From Bimuria novae-zelandiae CBS 107.79 (taxonomy: Eukaryota > Ascomycota > Dothideomycetes > Pleosporales > Didymosphaeriaceae), in contig ML976704.1 of NCBI GenBank assembly GCA_010015655.1, positions 256,720 to 320,719 on the forward strand: a stretch of 64,000 nt of DNA. Reading direction: 5' to 3'. The translations under genes were made by a program, and so were the position numbers. The first letter of the stretch is position 1; each line of letters starts with the position of its first letter. Below the pieces are notes generated by a model that was given only the letters and a program-made list of their open reading frames with translations, was not told the DNA's origin and made no database searches. This document shows positions 1 through 11,650 of this stretch, one piece after another.

Positions 1-175
1 GCGACTATCGCTAGTACTTATAAGAAGTAGTAACTATAGAAAATTAACTATAATATTACCTATAATAATAGTTAACGCTAAGCTACTAATAAGGCTACTA
101 GTAAAAAAGGTGGAACTCTCCGCGTAGGTATTAAGAAACCTTTTACTATAGAAAGTTCTTTAAAATAGAGGAGTT
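1..175. other. RIP-degraded flank outside the gypsy element
   Basis: TpA-rich sequence with almost no CpA or TpG. On the plus strand one frame gives a basic helix-like stretch (around 75-170, with the peptide KKVELSA) that could be the N-terminal part of the DDE transposase whose C-terminal part lies at 13283-13720. This would mean the gypsy element landed inside that transposase. The link is inference only, because no 5-bp duplication flanks the LTRs (GAGTT on the left, TTTGT on the right). Confidence 0.3.
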
Positions 176-351
176 TGTTGTAAAAAGCGCCCTGACTACG
201 GGCGACTCAGTCTATCCATAGTACTAAGGCGATCCCTTAGAGAGGGAAGAGAAGGGCTGCGGCGAGGGAAGTAAATAGGCAAAAGGCCTGGATAGCGCCA
301 GTCTAGAGCGGACTAGGGCCGTCAAGGGCCCTCGACCTACGACTCGTAACA
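176..351 (-). repeat. 3' LTR of the gypsy element
   Basis: 176 bp, nearly identical to 13107-13282. The differences are mostly C/T and G/A transitions, as expected from RIP. Outer ends are TGTTGTAAAAAG and CGTAACA on the plus strand. A purine-rich stretch (AAAGAAAAGAG on the minus strand, about 358-368) directly precedes it in element orientation and would serve as polypurine tract. Confidence 0.9.
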
Positions 352-1999
352 AAGGCTCTTTTCTTTAAGGGTCTTAACCACGAGAATAAGCATGTAATAA
401 CTAGCCTAACTAGGCCTTGCGTATTACGTAAGCTAATAACGTAAGCTAAATCTTAGGCTTATACTAAGGCCTAAAACCCTTGTTCTTACTTTTTACTTGG
501 CGGCTTACCTTATCCTAGAGGCTCCCTAACCCGTAAGTACGACCTAGCTAATCTATAGCAGTCTAGGGTGCCTAACCCTAGATACCCCCCATTTCGGTAC
601 CTAGCCACTCTAAATTTAGGGGTTGTAAAGGTAGACTAACCTAGTGCAGGCCTATTAAGTTGTCTTTGTACTTATTACTTCTCCACTACCCTCTTTAGCA
701 ACCTTTAGACTTTGTCTAGACATACCTACGCTATTTAGCACTATAAGTACCGCGAACGCTATCCTTAAGGCCCTAATTAATAAGGCACGTGCGAGCGCGA
801 TTAGTACTATTAACCTATACTATACCTGCCTTTTTATTATCCTAGATAGCCTTAAGTAGTCTAATTATAAGAAGATAAAGCTCTACTAGTTTTAGGTTAA
901 GGAGATGCGTCGTGTCTAGTCTAGGGTAGTATATATTAATCTTAGCTTAATAGATTTAGAGGACTATAATTCGATCTATTGCTACAATGCCTGCTACGGC
1001 GATAGTAAAGATTATTAGTAGGTAAGTTAGCGCTTTAAGGGTTATGTAGGGGTTTTAAGGCTAATTAGTAGTAGATACCTAAAAATAACTTAGAGAACGT
1101 GTTAAGTGCCCTAATTACCTTTATACTATGCTTAAGCTAAATTAATACGTACATATGTAACGAGATCGACCTCTCTAAATTAGATAAGGCATTAGTAAAG
1201 GCCACTACGTAGGTACTAAAGATAGAATAGAGCAATATTATTATATAAGTATTATTTAGTGTAATTAAGGGTTATCTAGACTAAGTCGCATAGGGCCACC
1301 GGATCCAAATTCTGCGGAAACCTATTAACCCCCTACTACTCGGGTTATGACACCTGGCCTCCTGAGGAGATTATTCCGGTGGTGGGCCTCTCCGTTAAGG
1401 AGAAGCGGAAGAGGAAAGCTTCTGCCATAGAGGGGGGTAGTCTAACCTCCCTAGTTATTACTAGTACTCTTACCCCTAGGCGCAAGAAGGTTGCTCCTAA
1501 ATTAAGAAGGGTCCTTAACCCTAATTCTAGGTTATTAATGCTAATTTAGGGTAGTTAGCGTTTAAGGCTAGTATCTTAGCCACGCTAGACTTCCTCGCGG
1601 AGGAAGTAAAAAAGAAGATTAAGAGCAAGGGCGGTTAAGAGACTTTTTAATAAGCCTATAAGTCTAAGCGCCTAACTAATTAAGAGGGTTATTTAGTATA
1701 ATCTAGAGATTCCTGCCCCTATTAATAGTGTCTAGATTTTATTTACGTTCTATACTTTTAGGCGGTTTTAGTTAGGTTTCGGTTGGCTATAATCGCGTTA
1801 GGTACGGTCTGAATAGGCTTATAAGCCTCTATTAGGCCCCGAGAGGCGTGAATAGGCCTAGATAGCTTATTCTAGTCTTTAGTCTATTTAAGAACCCTCT
1901 ATCTTGTTTATTCTAGTATTTCGCAGCCTATAAAGTGTACTCTCTAGGGTAATTTATTACTAATTACTATTAAGTGCTGTCTTCCTCCTTCTCTGGGGG
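352..1999. other. Long 3' internal region of the gypsy element with an island of low RIP
   Basis: About 1.6 kb between the chromodomain-like segment and the 3' LTR, unusually long for this family. Most of it is TpA-rich with no open frame. Roughly 1285-1500 keeps many CpA/TpG dinucleotides and a plus-strand open frame (opposite to the element) with a basic stretch KEKRKRKAS and later PRRKK. I do not recognise this peptide. It may be an antisense accessory ORF or a separate insertion. Confidence 0.4.
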
Positions 2000-2576
2000 G
2001 GCGACCCCGCCTCTTAGGCTCCTATTTAGGGCGACCTTTAGTCTCCTTGTCTAAGCCCTTTAGGAACTACTTTATCGCCCCTTTAGAGATCTCCTCTGTA
2101 GACAACCACTAGTTCTTATTGCTATTATATCCTTTCTACTTAACTTCATATAGCCATTCTCCGTCCTGGAGTACCCTAGATCTAATTCCTTTAATTAGAT
2201 ATATATCCTCCCTTGCTTATAGTATAATAACCTTAGGCGGGCTTTGCTCTTGTTGTAGCAGTCCTTCTAGGGCTGCCTAGTTTAGGAGAGACACATAGAA
2301 TACTAAGTAAATATTAAAGTCCTTTAGCAGCTCTAGCTTATATGCCTGTTAACTAATCTACTATTTTACCTTATAGGGATCCTAGGACTTATAGTTAAGT
2401 TTCTTCTTAGGCCTAGTTAACCGTATGTTGCGGGCGTTGAGGTATACCATGTCCCCTACTATAAAGGTTTAGGCCTTATACTTCCTATTGTACCACGTCG
2501 CCTAGTACGCCTGTGCCCTAAGGATCGCTTAGGTTATCCAGGCCCTAGTCTAGGCTAGAACTACCACTCTGGCCCT
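2000..2576 (-). pseudogene. gypsy integrase C-terminus and chromodomain-like segment
   Basis: Minus-strand continuation of the integrase reading interrupted by the LINE. Just inside the junction the frame reads like the conserved integrase tail (RAYKLELL, then FHVSLL-like FYVSLL). At about 2090-2170 it reads DGEWLYEVK-stop-KGYNSNKN-stop-W, matching the LYEVKWKGY core of retrotransposon chromodomains with TGG turned to TAG. In chromoviruses this domain steers integration towards marked chromatin. Several in-frame stops make the segment non-functional. Confidence 0.7.
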
Positions 2577-2592
2577 TACCGTAGATACTAAC
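2577..2592. repeat. Target site duplication, left copy (LINE insertion)
   Basis: TACCGTAGATACTAAC, identical to 8496-8511. Target duplication of the LINE inside the gypsy integrase. Confidence 0.9.
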
Positions 2593-2699
2593 AGCACCTT
2601 CACCAACTTTAGGAATTTCGAGAAAGTGGTAAAAATTGCGAAATCTTTATCCCGTTCATCTCACTTTCACCTGAAATCCTACTCCTAGCCATCCTCAGG

Positions 2700-2717
2700 C
2701 ACCGCACGCGTGCGGTG
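2700..2717. repeat. Perfect 18-bp palindrome in the LINE leader
   Basis: CACCGCACGCGTGCGGTG ends 5 bp before the ORF1 start codon and would form a GC-rich hairpin in the 5' leader RNA. A role in translation or packaging is conjecture. Confidence 0.6.
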
Positions 2718-2722
2718 GGCTG

Positions 2723-4462
2723 ATGATAGCGATGGAGACGCCTCAGAGGCCCCTTCCGGGGGCCTCTACAGCGACCCGCCCCGCAGACCCTGAGTCTGCG
2801 CGGCAGACTAACATCCAGCACCCCTCCAGGAAGCGCCAACAGACCGATATCCGCCCTCCTAGACGCCTTTCCTTTGGTGGAGGCGTGCCTATCCGCCCAG
2901 AAGCTGCTACAGACACAGCGGCCAATGCCCTTACCTCCCACCTTACAGCTGCGCGCAAGGCGGCAGAGACCTAGGAGAAAGTTACAATAGCTATAGCCAA
3001 AGCTATTAACCACTGCGTTGCTAATCTTAAGCGCCTAGAGGAGCTGGCGGCTGCCTCTACCCTCCGCAACCGCCTTATACAGACACTGAAAAATTCGGCT
3101 ACGCCAAGCCCTCGTCCGAATGTAGCTAGGACCGGCTACGACTCGACAACCACCGCCTACACCACGGACAGCGACAGCGGCCTTGCCGCCCAGCCCCAGA
3201 GGACATGGGCAAGCGTAGCATCCGCCTCCCACGGAGACAGCGGATACACGACGACCACAGGCAGCAGCAGGAAATCCACAACCACGGATAAGCGGCAAAC
3301 CACACCCAGACAGGCAATAGACCCACGGATTTTACTTACAGTCGCGGACCCGGCCAACCGGTTAGGCCAGACCTCTGCCTTTGCTATACGAACGGCTATC
3401 TGCGCCGCTACAGGGCTCGACCCCAGCGCTATCCCTACGGCCACAAGGACCCGCACTGGGTGGGCCATCACCCCGGCCTCCAACGACATACGACAGCAAC
3501 TTATGGAACAGGAAAAGAAGGAATTGATGATGAGATCTATCAAAGCTGACAGCGCTGAGTTACCCACGCGATGGGTTAACTATGCCGTACCCGGAGTACC
3601 TAGCAGCTACCGCTCGCTGCTAGGGGAAGACGTGCCCTACTCCCTCCAGATGATAGCGGATGAGGTTCACACGCAGACAAAACAACACCCCGTAAACTGT
3701 CGTCCCTCTCGACACGGCCCTGATCAATTTGGACATACTACCTGGATAGTGTCCTTCGAAAAGCCTGCGGCGGCTTTCCGCCTCTTCGGTGCCAGCGACC
3801 TTTCCCGCGAGATAAGCAAGAAGCGAGCTATAGAACGCCATGACCCTGGCTGCCAGGGCTACTGCAACGCAGCACGCTGCACACGCACACCCCGCTGCCG
3901 CAACTGCGGAAAGAAACCTAGCGAGCACGAAGGCCCAATAGGAGACGACTGCGCTCACAAACAACAATGCCCCAACTGCCGCGGCCCACACGCCGCAGAC
4001 GACCCCACCTGCCTAGTTAAACCCAGGCGAGTGAACAGCCGCATTATTCGACCGACTCGCCGCGAACTGGCGACACTAAGACGCGCCGGACAAAAGGCCT
4101 TCGACCAGTTGCACAACCTACACCCTCAACCCGAGCCCACCGCCCAGGGCCAGGGCACCTCCCCTAGCGGAGAAGACAACAACCAAACTGAGCCTGTGTT
4201 AACAATACCAAGTCAGCCAGAGCAGGAACTGGTGACCCAAAGCCATCGTCCCCTAAGAGGACCTCGACGCTCGACCCCGTACCCCGACACCGCCTCACGA
4301 CAAGCCGCTCCACGCCTATCGAACAGGCCTATGCGGTCCTCTGCGCCCACAAGCGGCAGCCTAAACCTCGCCGCGCTTTCTGCCAGAAGCGCGAGACAGG
4401 AAGAGCACACACAGTCCTCCTCACAGGAGGACCAGACCATGGACGAATCCTCAAGCCAATGA
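2723..4462 (+). pseudogene. LINE ORF1 (nucleic-acid-binding, gag-like protein)
   Basis: Open in one frame for 580 codons apart from a single TAG at 2972-2974. The N-terminal third is rich in Ala, Thr, Arg and Pro. The middle (about codons 180-330) matches ORF1 proteins of fungal LINEs in character. The C-terminal part has clustered Cys/His motifs (CRNCGKKPSEHEGPIGDDC, then CPNCRGPHAADDPTC) typical of zinc knuckles, followed by a low-complexity tail. It would coat element RNA. The first ATG at 2723 is followed by a second at 2732. The stop codon overlaps the ORF2 start (ATGA at 4459-4462). Confidence 0.85.
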
Positions 4463-7400
4463 GGAACAACCGCCGCAGACCCACCCCACGCAGGGAGCCT
4501 GACATCAAAGTATGCTGGACAAATGTCGGCAAAAGCGGCCCAGCACATACAGCCGCCCTTGAGATTGCTTTTAGGGAGGGCATCGACGTCATCTGCATGC
4601 AAGAGCCGGCTACCTGGCCAGGCACACGCACTTCGAACCACCCTGGCTACAACCTCCACCCACCAGTGGATGGCTGGGACAGCCGGGAGACCTGGGAGGC
4701 AGACCGCCCCCGGGTCCTCATCTTTACCCGTAAGGGAAACCAATTGAAAATCACACCACGCACTCCACTCTATGACCGGGACATGCAGTGGATCGACGTT
4801 AACGGAATCTCAATACTCAATGCCTACCGGGCGCCACAGACTACGCCCGTTCTCGACTACATTACCCACCTCACCCCGCCTAACAGATGCCTAGCTGGGG
4901 GCGACCTCAACGCTAAACATGACATGTTCGAACCTGGTGTCACGACTACACATGGCGGCGCCGAACTGGCCCAATGGGCCACAGACAGCGGCATAGACTA
5001 CATCGAAGAGCCCGGGGTCCCCACCCACCGTGCGGGACACGTCATAGACCTCTCCTTCTGCAACATCCCCTTCGCTACCACAGCGGTACGAGCGGACATG
5101 AACTGCGGCTCAGACCACAACACGCTAGTTACCACGATACCCGGCAGGGGACAGGAGCCGCTCAACCAGTTCCAATATAAGATCCCCACTACAAAGCTCC
5201 CGCTATTCATCGACGCTATCGCTAATAGGATGAAGGGCACCCCTAGCTCAAACGGGCCACGGACTCGCGAGCACGTTGACAGGCGCGTCGCTGCCCTAGA
5301 AGAAGTCCTTACAAACGCCCTAGAGACAGCAGGCAGGAAGAAAAGAGGGACAGGCCATTCGGCGCCGTAGTAGACGGACGCCTGCAAACAAGCTTACCGG
5401 GCACACTTAAACTCGCTAGACGGCCACACCAGGCGGGGCCCCTCCGAGGAGACGCGCACCTTCTTAGCAATAGTCCGCAAAGCAAAGAAGGAATACTGGC
5501 AACACACTATAGACAACGCGGCAAACGACCAAGAACTTTTCCAAATTATTAACTGGCACAAGCTGGAACCCACTAGGACCCAGGCGCCAATGGTCTTTAG
5601 AGGCGTAGAGGCGACTGAGGACAAGGACAAGGCTGAGATGCTTCGACAAGCACTACTTTGCAGATTTACGCCAGAGGACGACCTGCCAGAACCGCCCTCC
5701 CCACAAGAGAACCCCACAATCCCTTGGGACACATACCTGTCTATTGAAGAGACGGAGCGCTGCGTGATTAGGGTCTCTAGCACCTCACCAGGCGCAGACG
5801 GTATAACCGTCCGGCTGCTCACAGCATGCTGGAACCACATTAGACAGTACGTCTGCGACATCTACCGCGACCTACTCAAGCTTGATCACTACCCCGCCGC
5901 CTGGAAGGACGGAGAGATCGTGTTTATCAGGAAGCATGGCAAGAAGGACTACACGGTTCCAGGCTCTATGAGACCCCTCGCCATGCTACTCTGCCTCGGC
6001 AAGGGATTCGAAAGGATTGTCGCCCGGCGCATAGCCCACTTAGCTATACTGCATGGCGTACTAAGCCCCCAACATGGAGGGGCTCTGCCAAAAAGGTCAG
6101 CCATGGATTTAATTGCCGCCTTCACCCACGACGTGGAACTGGCCTTCAGCAAAGGCCAGCACGTCACCATGGTTACTATGGACGTGCTTGGGGCCTTTGA
6201 CGCCCTCCTCGTCAACCGCCTGCTACACTGAATGAAAGGACAAGGCTGGCACCAAAAAGTGCTCGTGCTCACGCGCAACATTCTTACAAACCAACACATA
6301 CTTATCCGCCACGGCCAACACCAATCCGGCCGCCACCCAGTGGCCTGCGGCACCCCACAGGGCTCGCCCCTCTCACCGGTTATCTATATGCTGTACCTGG
6401 CGGAACTTCTCCTCCAGGACACCACGCTGCGATTTGGATATGCTGACGACATTTGCCTATACAGAGCCACTCACAGCCTAGACTACAACGTTGAACAAAT
6501 CGCGGAAGACGTCCGCAACATTATCAGATATGGCGCGGATAATAAGATCGCTTTCTCACCAGATAAGCTCGAAATGATACATCTCACACGACAGAAAGGA
6601 GACTACGCGCCTCCCTGTATCGTTGACGAGAACCTCACCATACACCCCATTCTCCCTGGGAGTGGGAACGGGGCCCTGCGCTGGCTAGGCGTATGGTTTG
6701 ACAAGAAGCTGACCTTCAAGGCCCACGTCGCGACTCGCGCCGCCAAGACAAGGGTTGTCGCACACCACATCCGCAGCTTGGCTCGGATCAAACACGGCCC
6801 CCCACCGGGGTCCCTCCGCAAGGCGGTGATCGCCTGCGTCCTCCCACGGCTCCTTTACGGTGCGGAAGCCTGGTACGGAGGCAGAACCAAGCCCTCCAGA
6901 ATCATGTGCCAATTAAGAAGCGCTGAGGTGAGCACCCGACTGGGCTGGCACATCGACGCACTTGACAAAGTCCTTAAGTAGGTATGCAGAGCCGTCGCGC
7001 CGGCCTATTGGACCACACCCACTACCGCCGTCTTCCGGGACGCAGGACTCCCCTCAGCGATAGTAGCACTCGAGACATGCAAGTTTCGCTTTGCAGCACA
7101 CTTGCTAACGGTCGACGATAAACACCTGCTAACTACTAGGACCCTCCTGCCCATAGTTAGAAGAGGCCGAGGCGCAGGCCTCCCACAAAGAGCCCGCTCA
7201 AAGGTACAACAACTCGCACAGATCTTCGACCCGGTACCTCGACCGGATTTCCGCGCCCCCCACTACTCCCCCGGGAGCCGCACCGACCCCACAGACCAGG
7301 CAGCCAAGAAGGACGCCGCCCGTCTCTTTAAGGAGTGGTGGGCTCTCCTCCCACCAACCGCTATTACCGTCTTCTCAGACGGCTCCGAACAATGGATTAA

Positions 7401-8202
7401 CGGCGTCAAACACGTCACGTACGGCTACGCTGTATACGAAGGACAGGCCCTTATCCTACAGGGCAACGGCTCCCTTAACCCTAGGTCCCACGTTTTCGAC
7501 GCCGAAGCTGTTGGCGCTTGGCGGGGACTCGCCCACACGCTTATTACGCCTACCTACCGGCTAAGACGCATATACATGTGCATTGACAGCACTTCTGTTA
7601 TATGGTGCATAAGAGGCAACCCGTCCCCCTCTTCGCAATAGGCGTTCGTCAGGTGCCAGGAGACAATGGAGAACCTGGACATTACTATTCAGTGGGCCCC
7701 AGGTCACTGCGAAATAGAAGGGAATAAATTGGCGGACTAGCTAGCCGACGACGCGGCAAAGTCTCTCCGACCTCCATACGGCATGGCAGCTAAGCCTACA
7801 GTCTCAGGCCTCAATTTAGACGTACGCGCCCACACGAGGAGCGCTGAGATGGACTGGTGGCGCGCCCGCTCACCCAAGTTATCTAAATGGTACATGCAGT
7901 GGGACCTCACTTACCGCCCCACAAAACAGCCAAAGGAGCTTACCCTCCAACGTCTAACGCTTGCTAAGCTCCTGTCCATGCGCACCCGCCACGGACACTA
8001 CGCCTGGTACCATAAGAAATTCAGGCATGAAGACGCCGTCACGAAATGCCCCTGCGGCGCAGACCTAGCGCCTGACCACATCGTACACTGCCCACGATCA
8101 GTTCGAAAGTTCGGTTACTGGCCAAAGCGGCCAGCGTGCCCCCCCAACACCACCAGGGAAGGCGTGGAATACCTAAAGGCACTAGAGCCAAATAATTTCT
8201 AA
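4459..8202 (+). pseudogene. LINE ORF2 (endonuclease / reverse transcriptase / RNase H)
   Basis: One continuous frame of 1,248 codons broken only by stops at 5368, 5371, 6229, 6979, 7639 and 7738. The N-terminal endonuclease shows ICMQEP (Glu), GGDLNAKH (Asp-x-Asn), IDLSFCN and GSDHN. The reverse transcriptase follows, with YADD at 6439-6450. RNase H carries the expected acidic set: FSDGSE, DAEAVGAW, CIDSTSVIW and WAPGHCEIEGNKLAD. A CPCG...DHIVHC zinc motif closes the protein. It would perform target-primed reverse transcription. The stops are mostly TAG/TGA, consistent with light RIP. The start overlaps the ORF1 stop, suggesting termination-reinitiation. Confidence 0.93.
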
Positions 8203-8495
8203 CTTCTACTCGAGCTCACAAAAGATTAAGCTGCTCCTACTCTACTCTTATTATTAGACTACATGTATAATAGATAAACCCAGACACCTCAGCCTATAGG
8301 CAAGAAGACAAGGATTTAGCCCCCGCACGGAGGGGGGCGGACTCTCACGAGCCGCTGCAAGAGACGGCAATAGCTTTATAGCAAGAAACGCCTTCACTAC
8401 TTTGGCTGGCCCCAAAGCAGCTGCTCGGCGCGTCCCCATGCCCCATGGGAGGCTTGAACTTTACGTTCCTGGACGATAATTAATACTACTACTAC

Positions 8496-8511
8496 TACCG
8501 TAGATACTAAC
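8496..8511. repeat. Target site duplication, right copy (LINE insertion)
   Basis: Identical to 2577-2592 and directly after the (TAC)n tail. The gypsy integrase frame resumes right after it (minus-strand peptide REVQLRGLVSTV). Confidence 0.9.
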
Positions 8512-11500
8512 CCGCGTAGCTGTACTTCTCGGGGCAGGTCTACTATTAGTAGATTTAGGCCGTATACTGCAATAAATAGCGACACTCCTATAGAGCTGTA
8601 GATGCTATTATTATACGAATATTCTGCTTCAAATAGAAGGCCCGCCTAATTAGATTATTCGTAGTTATAGAATACTTAAAGGTACTATTTAAGCGTTTAG
8701 TTTTATTATTCTGTCTGTCCATCTATCTGCGGGTAAAAGGCAATAGAGAGGAGTCGCTTAGTTTTTAAATATTAAGTAAAGGTGCTCTAATAAGCCGATA
8801 TAAATAGGCTACCTCTATCTATAACTATTAACTTTAGAGGGCCGTGTAGGCGTAGAACCTCTCTCTTAAAGACCTTAGCTAGCTCTACTACCTTTAGGTC
8901 CTTTTACGTAGGGATATAGTGTGCTATCTTAGAAAACTAGTTAATAATTACTAGGATACTATTATAACGATAGGCTCTAGATTTGCTCTTAAGTAAATCT
9001 ATTACTATATTTATAGCGATGTCCTCCTAGATACCCCTTAAAACTAGTAGGCTATTAAGTTGGCCGTGCGTTGCGTATTAGACAGGTTTTACCTTAGAGC
9101 ACGCTTGGCAGGTCTAGATATAGTTTTTTACGTATTATTAGACACTAGGCTACTAGAACTCTCGTAGCACTAGCTCTAAGGTCTTAGCGAAGCTAAAATA
9201 GCCCGCGAGAGGGTTATCGTAGTATTATTAAAGGATGTGTACCCTTACTAAAGGTGGCACGTATAGCCTATTCTTATACTATAATAGGTTAGCTGGTCTA
9301 ATTATCTAGCGCTTTAGCCATTCCGGCTTTGCTATCTCTGGCCCTTAGAGGTACTAGAGGATTTGTTTTATAGTTTCGTCCCCCTAGCTATTTCTCTTTA
9401 ATAGCTCTACTATAGGGTAAGCGCTTACTAAATTGTTTACCACCGCCTCCTTAGTCGCTAACGTTTTAGGTCTAGCAATCCTTGTCGCTACTACTAGTCT
9501 AGGGCTTCCTACCTACTTTAGTGGCTATAGGCTGCCTGCCACGCCTACTTCGTCTAAAGCGTCGCCTTTTAGCTATAACTTGTGCTATAGGGCCTTAAGA
9601 AGTCTCTATTAGGAACTGCCTGTCCCGCCTAAGCTTGTTTCCTCCTCTAACTTATAGTTAGGTCTCCGCAATAGTCTGTTAGCGGGATTTATCCTTCCTA
9701 AATAGTGTTTAATTTTAAAATTAAACGTCGTAAGCTATTTGGCCTACCTTACCTACTGTCTAGTTAGGACTTTTATAGACATAAACCCTTATAGGTTAGC
9801 ATAATTAGTTAGAAGCTTAACCTTTTTGCTAATACCCTCTAGGTAGTGTCGCTAATGCTTAAAAGCTTTAATAATTACTAGTAACTCGCTATTATGCGTG
9901 TTGTAGTTTCGTTTTGCCTAGTTTATCTTGCGTAAATAAAAAGTAACTAGGTGCTATCGTAGCTTCCTATGTTTATCTAGTTACGATTAGCTTAAGATAC
10001 CCGAGATCGCGAAACCTAAAGTATTAGTTTCTACTCTTAAGGGTCTTTTAGGGTTAAAGTAGGCTAGTAAGGGCCCTCGCATAAAGCTCTCTTTTAGCTA
10101 GTAAAAGGAGGCCTTAGCCTACTTTAGTAGGCTTATTATAATTAATTCCTTAAGTCTCTATCGCTATCTACCCTTAGTAGCTCCCTTTAGCCTTTTTATT
10201 AGGGCGTAAAGGGGTGCCGCCACTCGAGAGAATTCTTCTATAAACCTTTAATAGTAGTTAGTAAAGCTAAGGAAGATCCTAACTACTTAGACTAAGTTTA
10301 GTTTAGGCTAATCTTTTATAGAGGCGACGCGGTCCTCCTCTATCTCTACGCTATCTAGGAATACTATAAAGCCTAGGTATCCCACCTTGCGTATGTAGAA
10401 TTTGTATTTAGATAGTTTGGCGTATAGCCAGCGTTTAATAAGGCGTTCTAGCACTATCTAAACGTGCTAGATGTATTTCTCCTTTGTCTTAGAGTAGATA
10501 AGGATATCGTCGAGGTACATAATATAGCAGATGTCGAGAAGGTCTAATAGTGTATTATTAATATAGCTTTAAAAGGTCGCAGGCGCGTTTATTAAGCTAA
10601 AAGGCATTACTATATATTTATACTATTTGTATCTTATTTAAAAGGCCGTCTTCTATTTATCTCCTACCTTAATTTAGACGCGGTGGTAGGCGTCCCTTAG
10701 ATCTAGTTTAGTATAGATCTAGGCATCCCCTAGTTAGTTAAGGGATTCTTATATTAAGGGAAGTAGGTATTAGTTCTTTATTATAACTATATTTAGTCCC
10801 CTATAGTTAACGTAGAGGCGGAGGCCTCTATCCTTTTTTTTTATAAAAAGGATTAGTGCCCCGGCGCTTAATCGCGATAGTTAAATAAAGTCTTGTTTAA
10901 GGTTCTTCTAGATATAGTCGCGCAGAACTGCTAACTCTAACTCTAATAGACTATAAAGTGGTCTAAAAGGCACTTCCTTGCCTTCCTCGATATTAATCTT
11001 TATCTTATAGGGGCCATGGTTGGCAAGGATGCTCGCGGCTTCTTTAGAGAAGGCTTCCTTCTATCGTCCCTAGTATTTTTTAGGTAGCGTCCTGGGTGGG
11101 CCTCCTAATGTGTCCTTTAAGGTGGCATATATAATAAAATAATTATTTACTATATCTTTAGCCGTGCCGGCGAACTCTTTTGCTAATTTAATAAAGATCT
11201 TAGTCTATTTGCGCTTCCCATAGGCAAAGCGAATAGTCTTATTATAGAAGTTTATAATAGGGTTCTATTCTGCTAGCTAGGGCATTCTTAGGACCATGTC
11301 AAATCTACTAATATTATTAACTATAAATAGGCAACTACTGCTCTCGGTTTTACCACGACTATTTGTAATAGTGTAGGGGAGCTTCGCCTGGCCCAGAACG
11401 CCTAAGTCTTATCCGTTTAGCGCCACGTAGCGTTTGCCATTTATTATCGTTACTATAACCCTTAACCACTTTATTAGATTACTGCCAACGAAATTCGCTT

Positions 11501-11650
11501 TAGCTTTATAGTCTACTAGGGCTTTAAACTATTATTAGTTGCCCTCGTGCTGTACTTTACTGTCTAGCGTAATTAGTAAGCCACTACTCCTATTCCTAGG
11601 GGTCCTTATAGCTATAACTAGTTATTATTAACCTTTATTATAGTTAACCT
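8512..11650 (-). pseudogene. gypsy pol: protease, reverse transcriptase, RNase H, integrase
   Basis: Minus-strand frame with many stops. Protease region about 11280-11560 (LVDYKAKANF then FDMVLRMPWL). RT palm YIMYLDDILIYS with catalytic codons at 10500-10517. RNase H-like stretch about 9850-10000. Integrase zinc region with CQAC (9099-9110) in which one expected His reads Tyr (YDNPLAGYF), and catalytic core motifs resembling AHYIPT and FYPQIDRQN. Order and motifs fix the family as Ty3/gypsy. Trp and Gln codons are repeatedly TAG/TAA and His/Cys codons read Tyr, as CpA-to-TpA mutation predicts. Confidence 0.9.

Larger units (their letters stand above)
2593..8495 (+). mobile_element. Tad-like LINE (non-LTR retrotransposon) with RNase H, nearly full length
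   Basis: 5.9 kb, GC-rich, flanked by a perfect 16-bp duplication. It has a short 5' leader, ORF1 (2723-4462) with C-terminal zinc knuckles, ORF2 (4459-8202) with APE-type endonuclease, reverse transcriptase, RNase H and a C-terminal CCHC motif, and a 293-bp 3' UTR ending in a short (TAC)n tail (8482-8498). Domain order and the RNase H suit the fungal Tad clade (family knowledge). It retains CpA/TpG dinucleotides, unlike the gypsy around it, so it inserted after the gypsy was RIPed. Several in-frame stops mean this copy is dead. Confidence 0.93.
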
